Notes: a model not told the origin generated them from the sequence alone. Shown: positions 25,713 through 35,149, counted from the first letter of the stretch. The stretch is 64,000 nt of DNA from Streptomyces sp. NBC_00525 (GCF_036346595.1 NZ_CP107834.1:1612001-1676000); one strand, 5' to 3'. Made by a program: numbers and translations.

Positions 25713-26927
25713 TCAGCTCCCGGCCGGCCGCTCCACCGCCTCCACCACCCGGCCCGCGCCGTCCTCCCCCGCCATGTGCTTCGCGGCCCGTGCGGCGGCC
25801 TCGGCGCAACTCCCCCGCCGGACGGCCCGGTCCAGGGCGTCCGCGAGCCGTTCGGCGGTGAGACGGCGGTACGGGATCGGCTCCGGGGCGGCGCCGATCG
25901 CGGCCAGGCGGCGGGCCCAGAAGGGCTGGTCGGCCGTGACGGGCACGGCCACCGCCGGGAGGCCCGCGCGCAGGGCGGCGGCCGCGGTGCCGGCGCCCGC
26001 GTGGTGGACGACCGCGGCCAGGCGCGGGAACAGCGCGGCGTGCGGTACGTCTCCGACGGTCAGGACGTCGTCGCCCCCGGCGGCGAGCCCGGCGCTGCCG
26101 GACTGGAGGATGCCGCGAAGCCCGGCGCGACGCAGGGCCGCCGCGGCGAGTGCGCCCAGCCGCTCCCCCTCACCGGCCGCCATGCTGCCGAAGCCGATGA
26201 GGACGGGCGGGGGCCCGGCGGACAGGAAGTCCTCCAGTTCCGGCGGGAGTCGCGCGTCCGCGTCGTGGTACGGCCACCAGTTGCCGACCACCCGGAGGCC
26301 GGGGCGCCAGTCGGAGGGGCGGGGCACCAGGGCGGTGCTGAAGCCGTGCAGGACGGGCCGGTCCCCCCGCTCCAGGCGCTCGCGCGGCGCGGCGGGCGGG
26401 GCCGGCGGCAGCCCGAGCCGCTCGCGCAGCGCGGTCACCGCCGGGGCGTAGAGGCGGTCGGTCATCCGCAGCGCGAAGCGGCCGGCCATGCGGTTGCCGG
26501 CGCGGCCCAGGGAGCGGGCGCCCGAGACGACGGGCGGGAAGTCGCCGGTGGGCGCGGTGGGCTGGAGGTACACGCCGAGGCCGGGGATGCCGGTGGCCTC
26601 GGTGAGGTGCCGGCCGAACGGCGCGGTGGTCGTCGAGAGCAGCATCAGGTCCGCACCCCGGTCCAGCGCGTCGGCGAACCCCTGGCCCAGCTCGCCGACG
26701 AACGCGGCGGCGGCCCGCAGGAGTTCCCGTGTGCCGCCGTTGCCGCCGCCCTTGCGCGGGTCGGCGGGGAGCGGGCGGAACTCCAGCCCGGCTTCGCGGA
26801 CCAGGGGGGCGAAGGCGTCCGTGGTGGCGAGCGCGACGTCGTGGCCGGCGGTGCGCAGCGCGGCGCCCAGGCCCGTGTAGGGGGCGACGTCGCCGCGCGA
26901 TCCGGCTGCGGCGATCAGTATCCTCAT
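25713..26927 (-). CDS. GT1-family glycosyltransferase (macrolide/sterol type)
   Basis: A 404-residue UGT-like GT-B enzyme. The N-terminal acceptor domain starts MRILIAAAGSRGDVAPYTGL, and the C-terminal sugar-nucleotide domain has HHAGAGTAAAALRAGLPAVA and VPVTADQPFWARRL, the GT1 donor motif. Relatives glycosylate macrolides, sterols or aglycones, sometimes as self-resistance. ATG 26927 has GAGGAGG upstream and overlaps the MerR stop by ATGA, so the regulator and the enzyme are co-translated. Acceptor unknown. Confidence 0.88.
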   Translation of the reverse strand: MRILIAAAGSRGDVAPYTGLGAALRTAGHDVALATTDAFAPLVREAGLEFRPLPADPRKGGGNGGTRELLRAAAAFVGELGQGFADALDRGADLMLLSTTTAPFGRHLTEATGIPGLGVYLQPTAPTGDFPPVVSGARSLGRAGNRMAGRFALRMTDRLYAPAVTALRERLGLPPAPPAAPRERLERGDRPVLHGFSTALVPRPSDWRPGLRVVGNWWPYHDADARLPPELEDFLSAGPPPVLIGFGSMAAGEGERLGALAAAALRRAGLRGILQSGSAGLAAGGDDVLTVGDVPHAALFPRLAAVVHHAGAGTAAAALRAGLPAVAVPVTADQPFWARRLAAIGAAPEPIPYRRLTAERLADALDRAVRRGSCAEAAARAAKHMAGEDGAGRVVEAVERPAGS

Positions 26928-27742
26928 CGGTCCTCCTCGGTGCCGGTGCCGGTGCCGGTGTCGGTGTCGGCACCGGTGCGGCGGGCGGCGTTGGCGTGGA
27001 CGGCCCTGCGCAGGTAGGCGGCCAGGCCGGGACGCTGCCGGGACGGCGGTACGACCAGGGCGAAGGCGCGCGGATCGGCGGCGAAGTCGTCCGCGATGCG
27101 CCGGTGCATGTCCGGCGGGCAGGCGGTGAACCAGCGCGAGATGTGCAGCCGGTGCTCCTCGGCGAGGTCCATGGCCCGCTCGCCGTCGCTCGGCTCCCCC
27201 TCGTCGAAGGCGGCCAGCAGTTCCGCGCGCCAGGCCGTGGCCTCGCCCATGAGCCGGCGCCAGTCGTCCTTGGTGTGGGCGGCGGCGCGGGCCATCGACT
27301 CGCGCCGGCCCGGCGAGTCGGCCCACTTGAGCTCCGCCTCGGTGGCGTAGCTCAGGTCGAAGGCGATCTCGCCGAACACCTCGAAGCGCTCCTGCGGGGT
27401 GAGCGCGACCCCGGTCCGCTGCACCTCGATCGCGCGCCGGGCCACCTCGGACAGCCGTTCCAGCCGGGCGATCTCCGCCGCCAGCCGCTCCTGCCGCGCC
27501 AGCAGTTGGTCCAGGGCGTTGGCCTGCGGGTCCTTGAAGATCTCGGCGATCTCGTCGAGGGAGAAGCCCAGCTCGCGGTAGAAGAGGATCTGCTGGAGGC
27601 GGACCAGGTCGGCCTCGCCGTACAGCCGGTATCCGGCCGGGGACCGGCCGCTGGGCGAGAGCAGCCCCGCCTTGTCGTAGTGGTGCAGCGTGCGCACGGT
27701 CACTCCGGCGAAGGCCGCGACCTGACCCACGGAATAGCTCAT
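26924..27742 (-). CDS. MerR-family regulator with TipAS-like ligand domain
   Basis: A 272-residue regulator. The N-terminal MerR winged helix is VGQVAAFAGVTVRTLHHYDK, with GYRLYGEADLVRLQQI in the wing and a long dimer coiled coil. The C-terminal part (about 115-250) resembles TipAS, the antibiotic-recognition domain of TipA (FDLSYATEAELKW, HISRWFTACPPDMHR). TipA-like proteins sense peptide antibiotics and activate multidrug genes. The tail encoded by 6-bp GTGCCG/GTGTCG repeats gives TDTGTGTGT. It sits first in a two-gene operon behind a MerR-type promoter. Confidence 0.9.
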   Translation of the reverse strand: MSYSVGQVAAFAGVTVRTLHHYDKAGLLSPSGRSPAGYRLYGEADLVRLQQILFYRELGFSLDEIAEIFKDPQANALDQLLARQERLAAEIARLERLSEVARRAIEVQRTGVALTPQERFEVFGEIAFDLSYATEAELKWADSPGRRESMARAAAHTKDDWRRLMGEATAWRAELLAAFDEGEPSDGERAMDLAEEHRLHISRWFTACPPDMHRRIADDFAADPRAFALVVPPSRQRPGLAAYLRRAVHANAARRTGADTDTGTGTGTEEDR

Positions 27743-27766
27743 GCGTCTGCCCTTTCGTCGTGGCCG

Positions 27767-27797
27767 ATCCTCGGGCCTGACGTAAGGGGAGGGTCAA
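27767..27797 (-). promoter_or_regulatory. MerR-type promoter with 19-bp spacer
   Basis: On the minus strand TTGACC (27792-27797) and GAGGAT (27767-27772) are 19 bp apart, the overlong spacing MerR activators correct by twisting DNA. The spacer CTCCCCTTACGTCAGG resembles MerR operators (TTGACCCTCCCCT). It lies 25 bp before the MerR start and implies autoactivation of the MerR-glycosyltransferase operon. Confidence 0.65.
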
Positions 27798-27942
27798 GCC
27801 GGGCCCCGATCCGGGGACACCGGCCCGTCAGCCGCTCCCCACAACGTAGCGAAAGGTACATTTCACCCCGACGGGGGTGCTGTCCCGCGCTCCTTCCCAC
27901 CCCCTCCGGCCGCAGCCGTCGCACCAGGAAGGGCCCAGCTCC

Positions 27943-29379
27943 GTGTCCACAGTCACCGAAGAACAGCCCCACACGGCGAAACTCTCGCTGATGACGCTGT
28001 CCGCGCTGGTCGTGGGCTCCATGGTCGGCGCCGGGGTGTTCTCGCTGCCCCGGCGCTTCGCGGAGGAGACCGGCGTCGCGGGGGCGCTGATCGCCTGGAC
28101 GATCGCGGGCACGGGCATGCTGATGCTGGCGTTCGCCTTCCAGTCCCTGGCGATGCGCCGGCCGGACCTGGACGCCGGGGTGTACGCGTACGCCAAGGCC
28201 GGGTTCGGCGAGTACCTCGGGTTCTTCTCGGCGTTCGGCTACTGGGCGAGCGCCTGCGTCGGCAATGTGACGTACTGGGTGCTGATCATGTCGACCATCG
28301 GCACGATCTGGCCGGCGCTCGGCGACGGCGACACCGTGCTGGCCGCGGCGCTCTCCTCGGTCGGGCTGTGGAGCTTCTTCCTGCTGATCCGGCGGGGCGT
28401 CAAGGAGGCCGCGGCGATCAACCGCATCGTCACGGTCGCCAAGGTCGTACCGATCCTGGTCTTCGTCGTGCTGGCGCTCTTCTGCCTGGACCCGGAGGTG
28501 TTCACCGAGAACTGGGGCGGCGCCGACTACGCGGGCTCCCTGTTCGACCAGATCCGCGGCACCATGCTGGCCACCGTCTTCGTCTTCCTCGGCGTCGAGG
28601 GCGCGAGCGTCTACTCCCGGCACGCCCGGCGCCGCAAGGACGTGGGCCGGGCCACGGTCCTGGGCTTCCTCAGCGTCTTCGCCGTCTTCGCCTCGGTCAC
28701 CATCGTCTCGTACGGGATCATGCCGATGAGCGAGATCGCGGAGCTGCGCCAGCCCTCCATGGCCGGGGTCCTGGAACACGCCGTGGGCACCTGGGGCACC
28801 GTCTTCGTCAGCGTCGGGCTGATCGTGTCCGTCCTCGGCGCCTATCTGGCCTGGTCCCTGATGGCCGCCGAGGTGCTGTACGTGGCCGCGCAGGACCACG
28901 ACATGCCGCGCTTCCTGCGCCGGGCCACCGCGGACGACGTGCCCGTGCCCGCCCTGGTCATGACCACCGTGCTGGTGCAACTGGTGCTGATCGTCACGCT
29001 GCTCTCGGACGACGCCTTCAACTTCGCACTGAACATGACCAGTTCGCTGACCCTCATCCCGTTCCTGCTCGCCGCCGCGTTCGCGCTGAAGATCTCGCTC
29101 ACCGCGGACCCGCCGGCCCAGCGGCCGGCGACGGGGCGCGACCTCGCCATCGGTGTGCTGGCCACCCTCTACACGGCGTTCCTGCTGTACGCGGCCGGGC
29201 TCAGGTTCGTCCTGCTCTCCTTCATCGTCTACGCCCCGGCCACGATCCTGTTCGTGATGGCCCGCCGCGAGCAGGGCCGGCGCCCCTTCTCCCCCCGTGA
29301 GCTGCTGATCTGCGCCGTCTCGGTCGCCGGTGCCGCCCTGGGTGTGATCGCCCTCGCGGTCGGCTGGATCAGCCTCTGA
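27943..29379 (+). CDS. arcD: APC-family amino acid permease, arginine/ornithine antiporter-like
   Basis: A 478-residue transporter with about twelve helices. The APC start [20 protein letters not shown] contains the substrate-binding [30 protein letters not shown] is typical of the basic amino acid/polyamine antiporter group. Adjacent arginine deiminase (41 bp downstream) suggests arginine/ornithine or arginine/citrulline exchange. GTG 27943 follows AGGAAGGG by 9 nt. Confidence 0.85.
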   Translation: MSTVTEEQPHTAKLSLMTLSALVVGSMVGAGVFSLPRRFAEETGVAGALIAWTIAGTGMLMLAFAFQSLAMRRPDLDAGVYAYAKAGFGEYLGFFSAFGYWASACVGNVTYWVLIMSTIGTIWPALGDGDTVLAAALSSVGLWSFFLLIRRGVKEAAAINRIVTVAKVVPILVFVVLALFCLDPEVFTENWGGADYAGSLFDQIRGTMLATVFVFLGVEGASVYSRHARRRKDVGRATVLGFLSVFAVFASVTIVSYGIMPMSEIAELRQPSMAGVLEHAVGTWGTVFVSVGLIVSVLGAYLAWSLMAAEVLYVAAQDHDMPRFLRRATADDVPVPALVMTTVLVQLVLIVTLLSDDAFNFALNMTSSLTLIPFLLAAAFALKISLTADPPAQRPATGRDLAIGVLATLYTAFLLYAAGLRFVLLSFIVYAPATILFVMARREQGRRPFSPRELLICAVSVAGAALGVIALAVGWISL

Positions 29380-29420
29380 GCCGGACCCGCCCCCCCCAAC
29401 CCGTCTGCGAAGGACCGCAC

Positions 29421-30680
29421 ATGACCGCTGCCAGCGCTTCCCGCACCCCGCTCGGTGTCCACTCCGAGGTCGGCCGGCTCCGCAAGGTCCTGGTGTGCGC
29501 GCCGGGCCTCGCGCACCGCAGGCTCACCCCGACCAACGCCGCCGATCTGCTCTTCGACGACGTGATGTGGGTGGAGAACGCCCAGCGGGACCACGCCGGC
29601 TTCGTGGACGCGCTCACCGCTCGGGGCGTCGAGGTCGTCGAACTGCACGGCCTCCTCGCCGAGACGCTGGCCGTACCGGGCGCGAAGGACTGGCTGCTCG
29701 ACCGGAAGATCACGGCCGGCGAGGCGGGCCTGGGGCTGATCGACTCCACCCGCGCCTTCCTGGACACCCTCGCCCCGCGCGCACTGGCCGAGTTCCTGAT
29801 CGGCGGCCTGGCCACCACCGACCTGCCCGACGACTACCGCCCGCCGTACATCGCCCTTGCCCGCGAGTCGAACGGGGTGCGCGAGTATCTGATGCCGCCG
29901 CTCCCCAACACTCTGTACACCCGCGACACCACGTGCTGGCTGTACGGCGGGGTCACGCTCAACCCGCTGTACTGGCCGGCCCGGCACGGCGAGACCCTGC
30001 TGATGAAGGCCGTCTACCGCTTCCACCCGGACTTCGCCGACGCCACGGTGTGGTGGGGCGACCCGGAACGGGACTGGGGCCAGGCCACGTTCGAGGGCGG
30101 CGACATCATGCCCGTGGGCAACGGGGTCGTCCTGATGGGCATGAGCGAGCGCACCTCGCGCCAGGCCATCACCCAGGTCGCCGCCGCTCTGTTCGAGCGG
30201 GGCGCGGCCGAGCACGTCGTCGTGGCGGGCATGCCGAAGCTGCGGGCGGCGATGCATCTGGACACGGTGTTCACCTTCGCCGACCGGGACGTCGTGACCC
30301 TCTACCCGCGCATCGTGGACGCGATCCACGCCTTCTCGCTGCGGCCGGGCGGCGGCGCGGTGCCGGTGGACATCACCGACGAGGGCTCCCGGCCGTTCAC
30401 CGAGGTGGTCGCCGGGGCGCTGGGGCTGCCGGGGCTCCGGGTGATCGAGACGGGGGGCGATGTGTACGCCTCCGAGCGGCAGCAGTGGGACAGCGGCAAC
30501 AACGCGGTCGCGGTCGAACCGGGTGTGGTGTTCACGTACGACCGCAACACCCAGACCAACGCGCTGCTCCGGGAGGCGGGCATCGAGGTGATCGAGATCG
30601 TCGGCGCGGAGCTGGGCCGGGGGCGGGGCGGCGGCCACTGCATGACCTGCCCGCTGATCCGCGAGCCGGTGGCGTTCTGA
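29421..30680 (+). CDS. arcA: arginine deiminase
   Basis: A 419-residue enzyme converting arginine to citrulline and ammonia. The catalytic set is present: Asp in [11 protein letters not shown], His in MHLDTVFTF, and the nucleophile Cys407 in [12 protein letters not shown]. Length equals that of bacterial ADIs. It is in an operon with the permease. Neither ornithine transcarbamylase nor carbamate kinase is in the window, so the ATP-yielding part of the pathway must be elsewhere or absent. Confidence 0.94.
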   Translation: MTAASASRTPLGVHSEVGRLRKVLVCAPGLAHRRLTPTNAADLLFDDVMWVENAQRDHAGFVDALTARGVEVVELHGLLAETLAVPGAKDWLLDRKITAGEAGLGLIDSTRAFLDTLAPRALAEFLIGGLATTDLPDDYRPPYIALARESNGVREYLMPPLPNTLYTRDTTCWLYGGVTLNPLYWPARHGETLLMKAVYRFHPDFADATVWWGDPERDWGQATFEGGDIMPVGNGVVLMGMSERTSRQAITQVAAALFERGAAEHVVVAGMPKLRAAMHLDTVFTFADRDVVTLYPRIVDAIHAFSLRPGGGAVPVDITDEGSRPFTEVVAGALGLPGLRVIETGGDVYASERQQWDSGNNAVAVEPGVVFTYDRNTQTNALLREAGIEVIEIVGAELGRGRGGGHCMTCPLIREPVAF

Positions 30681-30715
30681 GGCGGGGCCCCGAAAGCGGC
30701 CGTACGCGGAACACA

Positions 30716-30754
30716 CGGCGGCCCAGCGGGATATCGATCACCGCTGGGCCGCCG
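30716..30754. terminator. bidirectional terminator between arcA and the LPMO gene
   Basis: A perfect 14-bp inverted repeat (CGGCGGCCCAGCGG at 30716-30729, complement at 30741-30754) with an 11-nt A/T-rich loop lies 35 bp past the arcA stop and 78 bp past the LPMO stop, between convergent genes. Confidence 0.8.
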
Positions 30755-30832
30755 GTACGGGCGCGTCACCGGGGGACGCGCCGTCAGAGGGGAGACGCCG
30801 TCAACGAGGGCGCTCCATGGGGGCGTGGCGCG

Positions 30833-31618
30833 TCAGGCGCAGGCGCCCAGGTCCTCCCAGACGCCCCACTCGCCGCCGGCGCCGGGCTCGTCACCCTGCA
30901 CCCACCACTTGGCGCGCCAGTTGTGGCCCTCGTGGGAGACGGTGTTGCCGCCGGTGTAGACGGCCTCGGTGCTCCACGCGGGCGCGTCGCAGGTGCCGGT
31001 CTCGCCGCCACCGGTGTTGCCACCGTCGCCACCGCCGGTGTTCCCACCGTCGCCACCGCCGGTGTTGCCGCCGTCACCGCCACCGGTGTTGCCGCCGTCA
31101 CCGCCGCCGATGTTCACGTCCACGCAGGAGTAGAAGGCGTTGCCGGTGTCCGCGACGTTCCACACGGCGAGCACCTTCTGCTTGCCGGTGAAGTTGCCGA
31201 AGTCGACCTGGTGGCTGACGTCGACCGGCGGCTGGGCGTTGTTGCCGGAGTACTCGGCGATCTTCGTGTCACCGATGAAGTACTGCCAGTTGGCCGTGGA
31301 GTGCCGGGCCGTGTGGTGCCAGGTGAAGGTGAAGGTCTTGCCGACCGGGGTGACCTTCCAGCCCTTGTTGTCGTCGTCCAGCTCGCGGTAGGCCGCGTTG
31401 CCGCCGCTGCAGCTCTTGAGGCCCTTGGGGCCCTCGACGCTCTGCGGCTCGTACTTGATCTGGCCGCAGTCGACGGCACCGGTGGAGCACTGGTCCTGCC
31501 GGCTCGTGGGGGCGGTGACCCAGCCGTGGGCGCTCGCGGTGCTGACCTGGAGGCCGAGGGCGAGGGCGGGGGCGACCAGCGCGCCGATCGAAATGGCCAT
31601 CCGTCGCTTGCTGTTCAT
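30833..31618 (-). CDS. AA10 lytic chitin monooxygenase with CBM5/12
   Basis: A 261-residue secreted copper enzyme that oxidatively breaks crystalline chitin. The signal ends TASA, exposing His31 as the mature N-terminus (AHGWVTAPTSR), the first half of the histidine brace; the second His is in TWHHTARHSTANW. A Gly/Asp/Asn linker of four GGGDGGNT repeats leads to a CBM5/12 module (WSTEAVYTGGNTVSHEGHNW, then GEWGVWEDLGAC). It is divergent from a GH18 chitinase whose CBM is closely related. Expression is probably repressed by DasR through the sites in the divergon. Confidence 0.95.
   Translation of the reverse strand: MNSKRRMAISIGALVAPALALGLQVSTASAHGWVTAPTSRQDQCSTGAVDCGQIKYEPQSVEGPKGLKSCSGGNAAYRELDDDNKGWKVTPVGKTFTFTWHHTARHSTANWQYFIGDTKIAEYSGNNAQPPVDVSHQVDFGNFTGKQKVLAVWNVADTGNAFYSCVDVNIGGGDGGNTGGGDGGNTGGGDGGNTGGGDGGNTGGGETGTCDAPAWSTEAVYTGGNTVSHEGHNWRAKWWVQGDEPGAGGEWGVWEDLGACA
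31013..31108 (-). repeat. 24-bp tandem repeat (x4) encoding the LPMO linker
   Basis: Four 24-bp units encode GGGDGGNT in frame between the AA10 and CBM5/12 domains. Differences are synonymous or single-base, typical of slippage-prone linkers. Confidence 0.85.
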
Positions 31619-31743
31619 GCCACATCACTTCCTTTGCTCTTACGGTGACCGGCCGGATGCTCGCCGGGGCGCTGGGGGAGGTGCGCCCGGCCATGGGGGG
31701 AAACGGCCGTTCCGTCGGGACGGGGGTGCGAAGCCGCCCGGTC

Positions 31744-31801
31744 CGTGGTCTAGACCTAGACGATGCGGTCTAGACATTAACGGGGTTCAGGCGCCAGTCA
31801 A
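31744..31801 (-). promoter_or_regulatory. LPMO promoter with two DasR-like (dre) sites
   Basis: GTGGTCTAGACC (31745-31756) matches the dre core TGGTCTAGACCA except the last base. A second GGTCTAGAC (31767-31775) follows 10 bp later. On the minus strand TTGACT (31796-31801) and TAATGT (31774-31779) form a 16-bp-spaced promoter whose -10 overlaps the second site. DasR is released by glucosamine-6-phosphate, so the gene would be induced by chitin breakdown. Confidence 0.75.
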
Positions 31802-31966
31802 GGGCTCGGAGCAAGCCCGGCGGCGGCTCCGTTTTCCGCATTCAAGTGGTTCGTTCTCGAACTACTCGTTTGCCATTTTTAAGTGATCCTTAAGCCGCTG
31901 GTCACCGGCACCGCCCGGCCGGCCCCCGATGCGCACCGACCCTCCGACCGGCCCACAGACCGTCAA

Positions 31967-32026
31967 ATTGGTCTAGTCCTAATCTTGTTGGAATCGTTGA
32001 CGCGCAGGTCACGGGCCGGTTATCAC
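31967..32026 (+). promoter_or_regulatory. chitinase promoter with a DasR-like site
   Basis: TTGGTCTAGTCCTAAT (31968-31983) is a variant dre/chitinase-promoter repeat. It lies just upstream of TTGACG (31997-32002) and a -10-like TTATCA/TATCAC (32020-32026) at 17-18 bp. The remaining divergent gap (31619-31743 and 31802-31966) is A/T-richer than coding DNA and shows no gene. Confidence 0.6.
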
Positions 32027-32083
32027 TTCTCCAACCCCCCATTCCCACAGCACCACCCGCACCCCCATGCTGGAGGCCCGCAC

Positions 32084-33775
32084 GTGCACCCCCGCAAGAC
32101 ATTCACCGCCGCGCTCCTGAGCACGGCCCTCGCCGCCGGAGCGCTTGCCGCGACCGTCGGCATCGGCTCGGCACAGGCGGCCGACGCGCCGGCTTCCGCT
32201 TCCGCCTCCGCCGGCAACGTGCGCATCGCGTACTACGACCAGTGGAGCGTGTACGGCAACGCGTTCTACCCGAAGCACCTCGACACCCGGGGCATCGCCG
32301 GGCAGCTGGACATCATCAACTACTCGTTCGGCAACATCCACCCGACGAACCTGACGTGCTTCGAGGCCAACAAGGCCGCGGGCGACGACAACAACCCCAA
32401 CGCGGGTGACGGTGCCGGCGACTCGTACGCCGACTACCAGAAGTCGTTCAGCGCCGCAGACAGCGTGGACGGCGTCGCCGACAAGTGGGACCAGCCGATC
32501 GTGGGCGTCTTCAACCAGTTCAAGGAACTGAAGGCGAAGTACCCCCACCTGAAGATCAACATCTCGCTGGGCGGCTGGACGTACTCCAAGTACTTCAGCG
32601 ACGCGGCCAAGACGGACGCGAGCCGCAAGAAGCTGGTCTCCTCCTGCATCGACCAGTACATCAAGGGCAACCTGCCCGTCGAGGGCGGCTACGGCGGCCC
32701 CGGCACCGCGGCCGGCATCTTCGACGGCATCGACCTCGACTGGGAGTACCCGGCCTCCGCGGGCGGTCACCTGGGCAACCACTACGCCCCCGAGGACAAG
32801 CAGAACTTCACGCTGCTGCTGGCCGAGTTCCGTAAGCAGCTCGACGAGTACGGCGCCGCCAACGGTGGCAAGAAGTACCTGCTGACCGCGGCGTTCGGCG
32901 CGGGCCAGGACAAGATCGCGAACATCGAGACCGACAAGATCGGTCAGTACCTCGACTACGCGAACATCATGACGTACGACATGCACGGCGCGTGGGACGG
33001 CGACGGCCCGACGTACCACCAGTCGCCGCTCTACTCGGGCAGCAACGACCCGTCCGACCCGGTCGCGCCCGGCACCGAGAAGTACTCGATCGACAACGCG
33101 ATCGACTCCTGGATCGACGGCAAGCCGGCCTACGGCATCGCCGGCGGCTTCCCGGCGAAGAAGCTGACCCTGGGCTACGAGCTGTACTACCGCGGCTGGA
33201 AGGGCGTCCCCGAGGGCGGCACCCACGGTCTCGCGCAGTCCGCGACCGGTGGCTCCGGCGCCCGTCCGCTGAGCCAGCAGGCTGGCATCGCGCACTACAA
33301 GGAGCTCGGCGGCATCGTCGACAACCCGGCGACGACCTACTGGGACGACGAGGCGAAGGCCTCCTACTTCTACAAGGACGGCGAGTTCTTCACCGGCCTG
33401 GACAAGAAGTCCATCCAGGCGCGGGCCGACTACGCCAAGCAGCGCGGCCTGGGCGGCGCGATGATGTACTCCCTGCTCGGCCTGGACGAGAACATCACCC
33501 TGCTGAAGCAGATCAACGCGGCGATCGGCGGCTCCACCACGGAGCCCACCACCCCGCCCACCACCGAGCCGAGCACCCCGCCGACCACCGGGCCCAGCAC
33601 CCCGCCCGCCACGGGCTGCGGTTCGACCCCGGCATACGTGGCCGGCACGGTCTACAACTCGGGCAACGAGGTCTCCTACAACGGCCACAAGTACAAGGCC
33701 CAGTGGTGGACCCAGAACGAGACGCCGGGCAGCACCGGCGAGTGGGGCGTCTGGAAGGACCTCGGCGCCTGCTGA
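32084..33775 (+). CDS. secreted GH18 chitinase with CBM5/12
   Basis: A 563-residue endochitinase-type enzyme. The signal peptide ends AQAAD. The GH18 signature DGIDLDWEYP lies at 214-223 with catalytic Glu221, and SxGG is INISLGGWTYS. A Thr/Pro/Glu linker (TTEPTTPPTTEPSTPP) leads to a CBM5/12 ending GEWGVWKDLGAC. GTG 32084 has GGAG 8 nt upstream. It works with the divergent LPMO on chitin outside the cell. A strong hairpin follows. Confidence 0.96.
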   Translation: MHPRKTFTAALLSTALAAGALAATVGIGSAQAADAPASASASAGNVRIAYYDQWSVYGNAFYPKHLDTRGIAGQLDIINYSFGNIHPTNLTCFEANKAAGDDNNPNAGDGAGDSYADYQKSFSAADSVDGVADKWDQPIVGVFNQFKELKAKYPHLKINISLGGWTYSKYFSDAAKTDASRKKLVSSCIDQYIKGNLPVEGGYGGPGTAAGIFDGIDLDWEYPASAGGHLGNHYAPEDKQNFTLLLAEFRKQLDEYGAANGGKKYLLTAAFGAGQDKIANIETDKIGQYLDYANIMTYDMHGAWDGDGPTYHQSPLYSGSNDPSDPVAPGTEKYSIDNAIDSWIDGKPAYGIAGGFPAKKLTLGYELYYRGWKGVPEGGTHGLAQSATGGSGARPLSQQAGIAHYKELGGIVDNPATTYWDDEAKASYFYKDGEFFTGLDKKSIQARADYAKQRGLGGAMMYSLLGLDENITLLKQINAAIGGSTTEPTTPPTTEPSTPPTTGPSTPPATGCGSTPAYVAGTVYNSGNEVSYNGHKYKAQWWTQNETPGSTGEWGVWKDLGAC

Positions 33776-33797
33776 TCCCCTCACCCCGCTGAACCCG

Positions 33798-33830
33798 AAC
33801 CCCCTGCCGGCCCCACGCCGGCAGGGGGTT
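33798..33830 (+). terminator. terminator after the chitinase gene
   Basis: A perfect 14-bp stem (AACCCCCTGCCGGC at 33798-33811, complement at 33817-33830) with a CCCAC loop, ending in GTT, 22 bp past the stop. Confidence 0.85.
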
Positions 33831-33851
33831 CGCACGTACCGGCGGCAGGCG

Positions 33852-34655
33852 TCACGGCTGCTCGGGGTTCCAGGCCGCGCCGAAGAGCGCCAGTTCGAGG
33901 ACGCCGGGGTCATCGGGCCAGTCGATGCCCGCGCCCACGAGCCGGGCATGGGCGGCGTGCATCCAGCGGAGGTAGACGTCGTAGCGGTGGGAGGTCCAGC
34001 CGCCGTCGCGCCACATCCGCCCGGCGATCGCGCCGGACCACTCGCGGCCGGCCGCCCGCCCCACCTCCGAGGCGTACCGGCGCAGGACCCCGGCCAGCAC
34101 CCGGTCGAGGATCAGCGGGCGCGGCCCGCGCACTTCGGGCAGCGCCAGGCCCGCGAAGTAGAGGAACTTGGTGAGGAAGGACGGCCCGAGACCACCGAGC
34201 GTGTTCAGTGCCTCGTACGCGGCGACCGCGCCCTCGTCCACGAGCAAGGACACCGATTCGGCGAGGGCGGCCCCGGCGGCGGGCCCGGCGAGCACCCTGC
34301 GAGTGCGGTACGAGCCGTAGCCCCGGTCGCCGTACCCCCACAGCTGCGTGGCGACGAACGCCCGCGCCCAGTCCTCGCTCTCTCCCGCCTCCCGGACCAC
34401 GGCCACGACGTCGGCCCGGCTCACCGAAGCCGGACCTGCGGCCGACCGGTCGGCGAAGGCGGCGGGCCACGGCTCCACGGCGGTCCACGCACCCGGCACA
34501 TAGGACACGGCATGAGCGCCGCTGCCGCCCGCGTACCGCCCGCCCCGCTCCGGATCGGCCAGCCACTGCCCCAGCGCCCGCACCGCACTGTCCGGCAGCG
34601 GCAGGCCCAGCATCAGCCCATCGAGCTCGTCCGCCCGGCTCTGATCGAATGTCAT
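33852..34655 (-). CDS. OGG-like (HhH-glycosylase-fold) protein of unknown role
   Basis: A 267-residue cytosolic protein. A helix-hairpin-helix-like element, ALNTLGGLGPSFLTKFLYFAG, is followed by LILDRVLAGVLRR, where the Asp could be the catalytic acid of a base-excision glycosylase. The pattern fits actinobacterial proteins annotated as OGG-fold. The usual lysine nucleophile of OGG1 should lie in the HhH; the candidate is Lys in LTKFLYF. ATG 34655 gives MTFDQSRADELDGLML; an upstream extension lacks family character. It lies just downstream of rnpB. DNA-repair activity is inference. Confidence 0.65.
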   Translation of the reverse strand: MTFDQSRADELDGLMLGLPLPDSAVRALGQWLADPERGGRYAGGSGAHAVSYVPGAWTAVEPWPAAFADRSAAGPASVSRADVVAVVREAGESEDWARAFVATQLWGYGDRGYGSYRTRRVLAGPAAGAALAESVSLLVDEGAVAAYEALNTLGGLGPSFLTKFLYFAGLALPEVRGPRPLILDRVLAGVLRRYASEVGRAAGREWSGAIAGRMWRDGGWTSHRYDVYLRWMHAAHARLVGAGIDWPDDPGVLELALFGAAWNPEQP

Positions 34656-34738
34656 GGCCCTGGCCGCCCCCGTATCCCCACACCGCTCGGACGCCAAGGA
34701 GACCGCGCCGGACACCCGCGTGGCAAGCCGTGGGTGGC

Positions 34739-35149
34739 GGCAGACGAGTCGGGCTGTACGCCGGGTTCTGTCGCCCGGTCGCCTCGCGGCGGCCGGGGAG
34801 ACGGCCATCCATCTAGGACCGGCATTGCTGCCGGCCTCGTGCGGTCTACCCGCGAACTCGGGCGGGCAGCCCTCGAACGTTCGCGCAGGGCCGCCTCGCG
34901 GCGGCCCCTCTTGACCTTGCTCCGGGTGGGGTTTACCTAGCCGCCTGGGTCGCCCCAGGCGCTGGTGGTCTCTTACACCACCGTTTCACCCTTACCCAGG
35001 GACCGGAGTCCCGGGCGGTCTGTTCTCTGTGGCACTGTCCCGCGGGTCACCCCGGGTGGCCGTTAGCCATCACCCTGCCCTGTGGAGCCCGGACGTTCCT
35101 CGGGAGGACCCGAAGATCCCCACGCGGCCGTCCGCCCGGCTCGTCTGCC
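34739..35149 (-). ncRNA. rnpB: RNase P RNA (class A)
   Basis: Transcribed from the minus strand. P1 is closed by complementary ends: GGCAGACGAG (34739-34748) and CTCGTCTGCC (35140-35149). On the RNA strand the conserved core reads GGGUAAGGGUGAAACGGUGG and later GGCGGCUAGGUAAACCCCAC, the universal RNase P regions; AGAACCCGGCGUACAGCCCG near the 3' end is the P4-side conserved block. The RNA cleaves 5' leaders from tRNA precursors. A sigma-70-type promoter lies just upstream. Confidence 0.97.
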
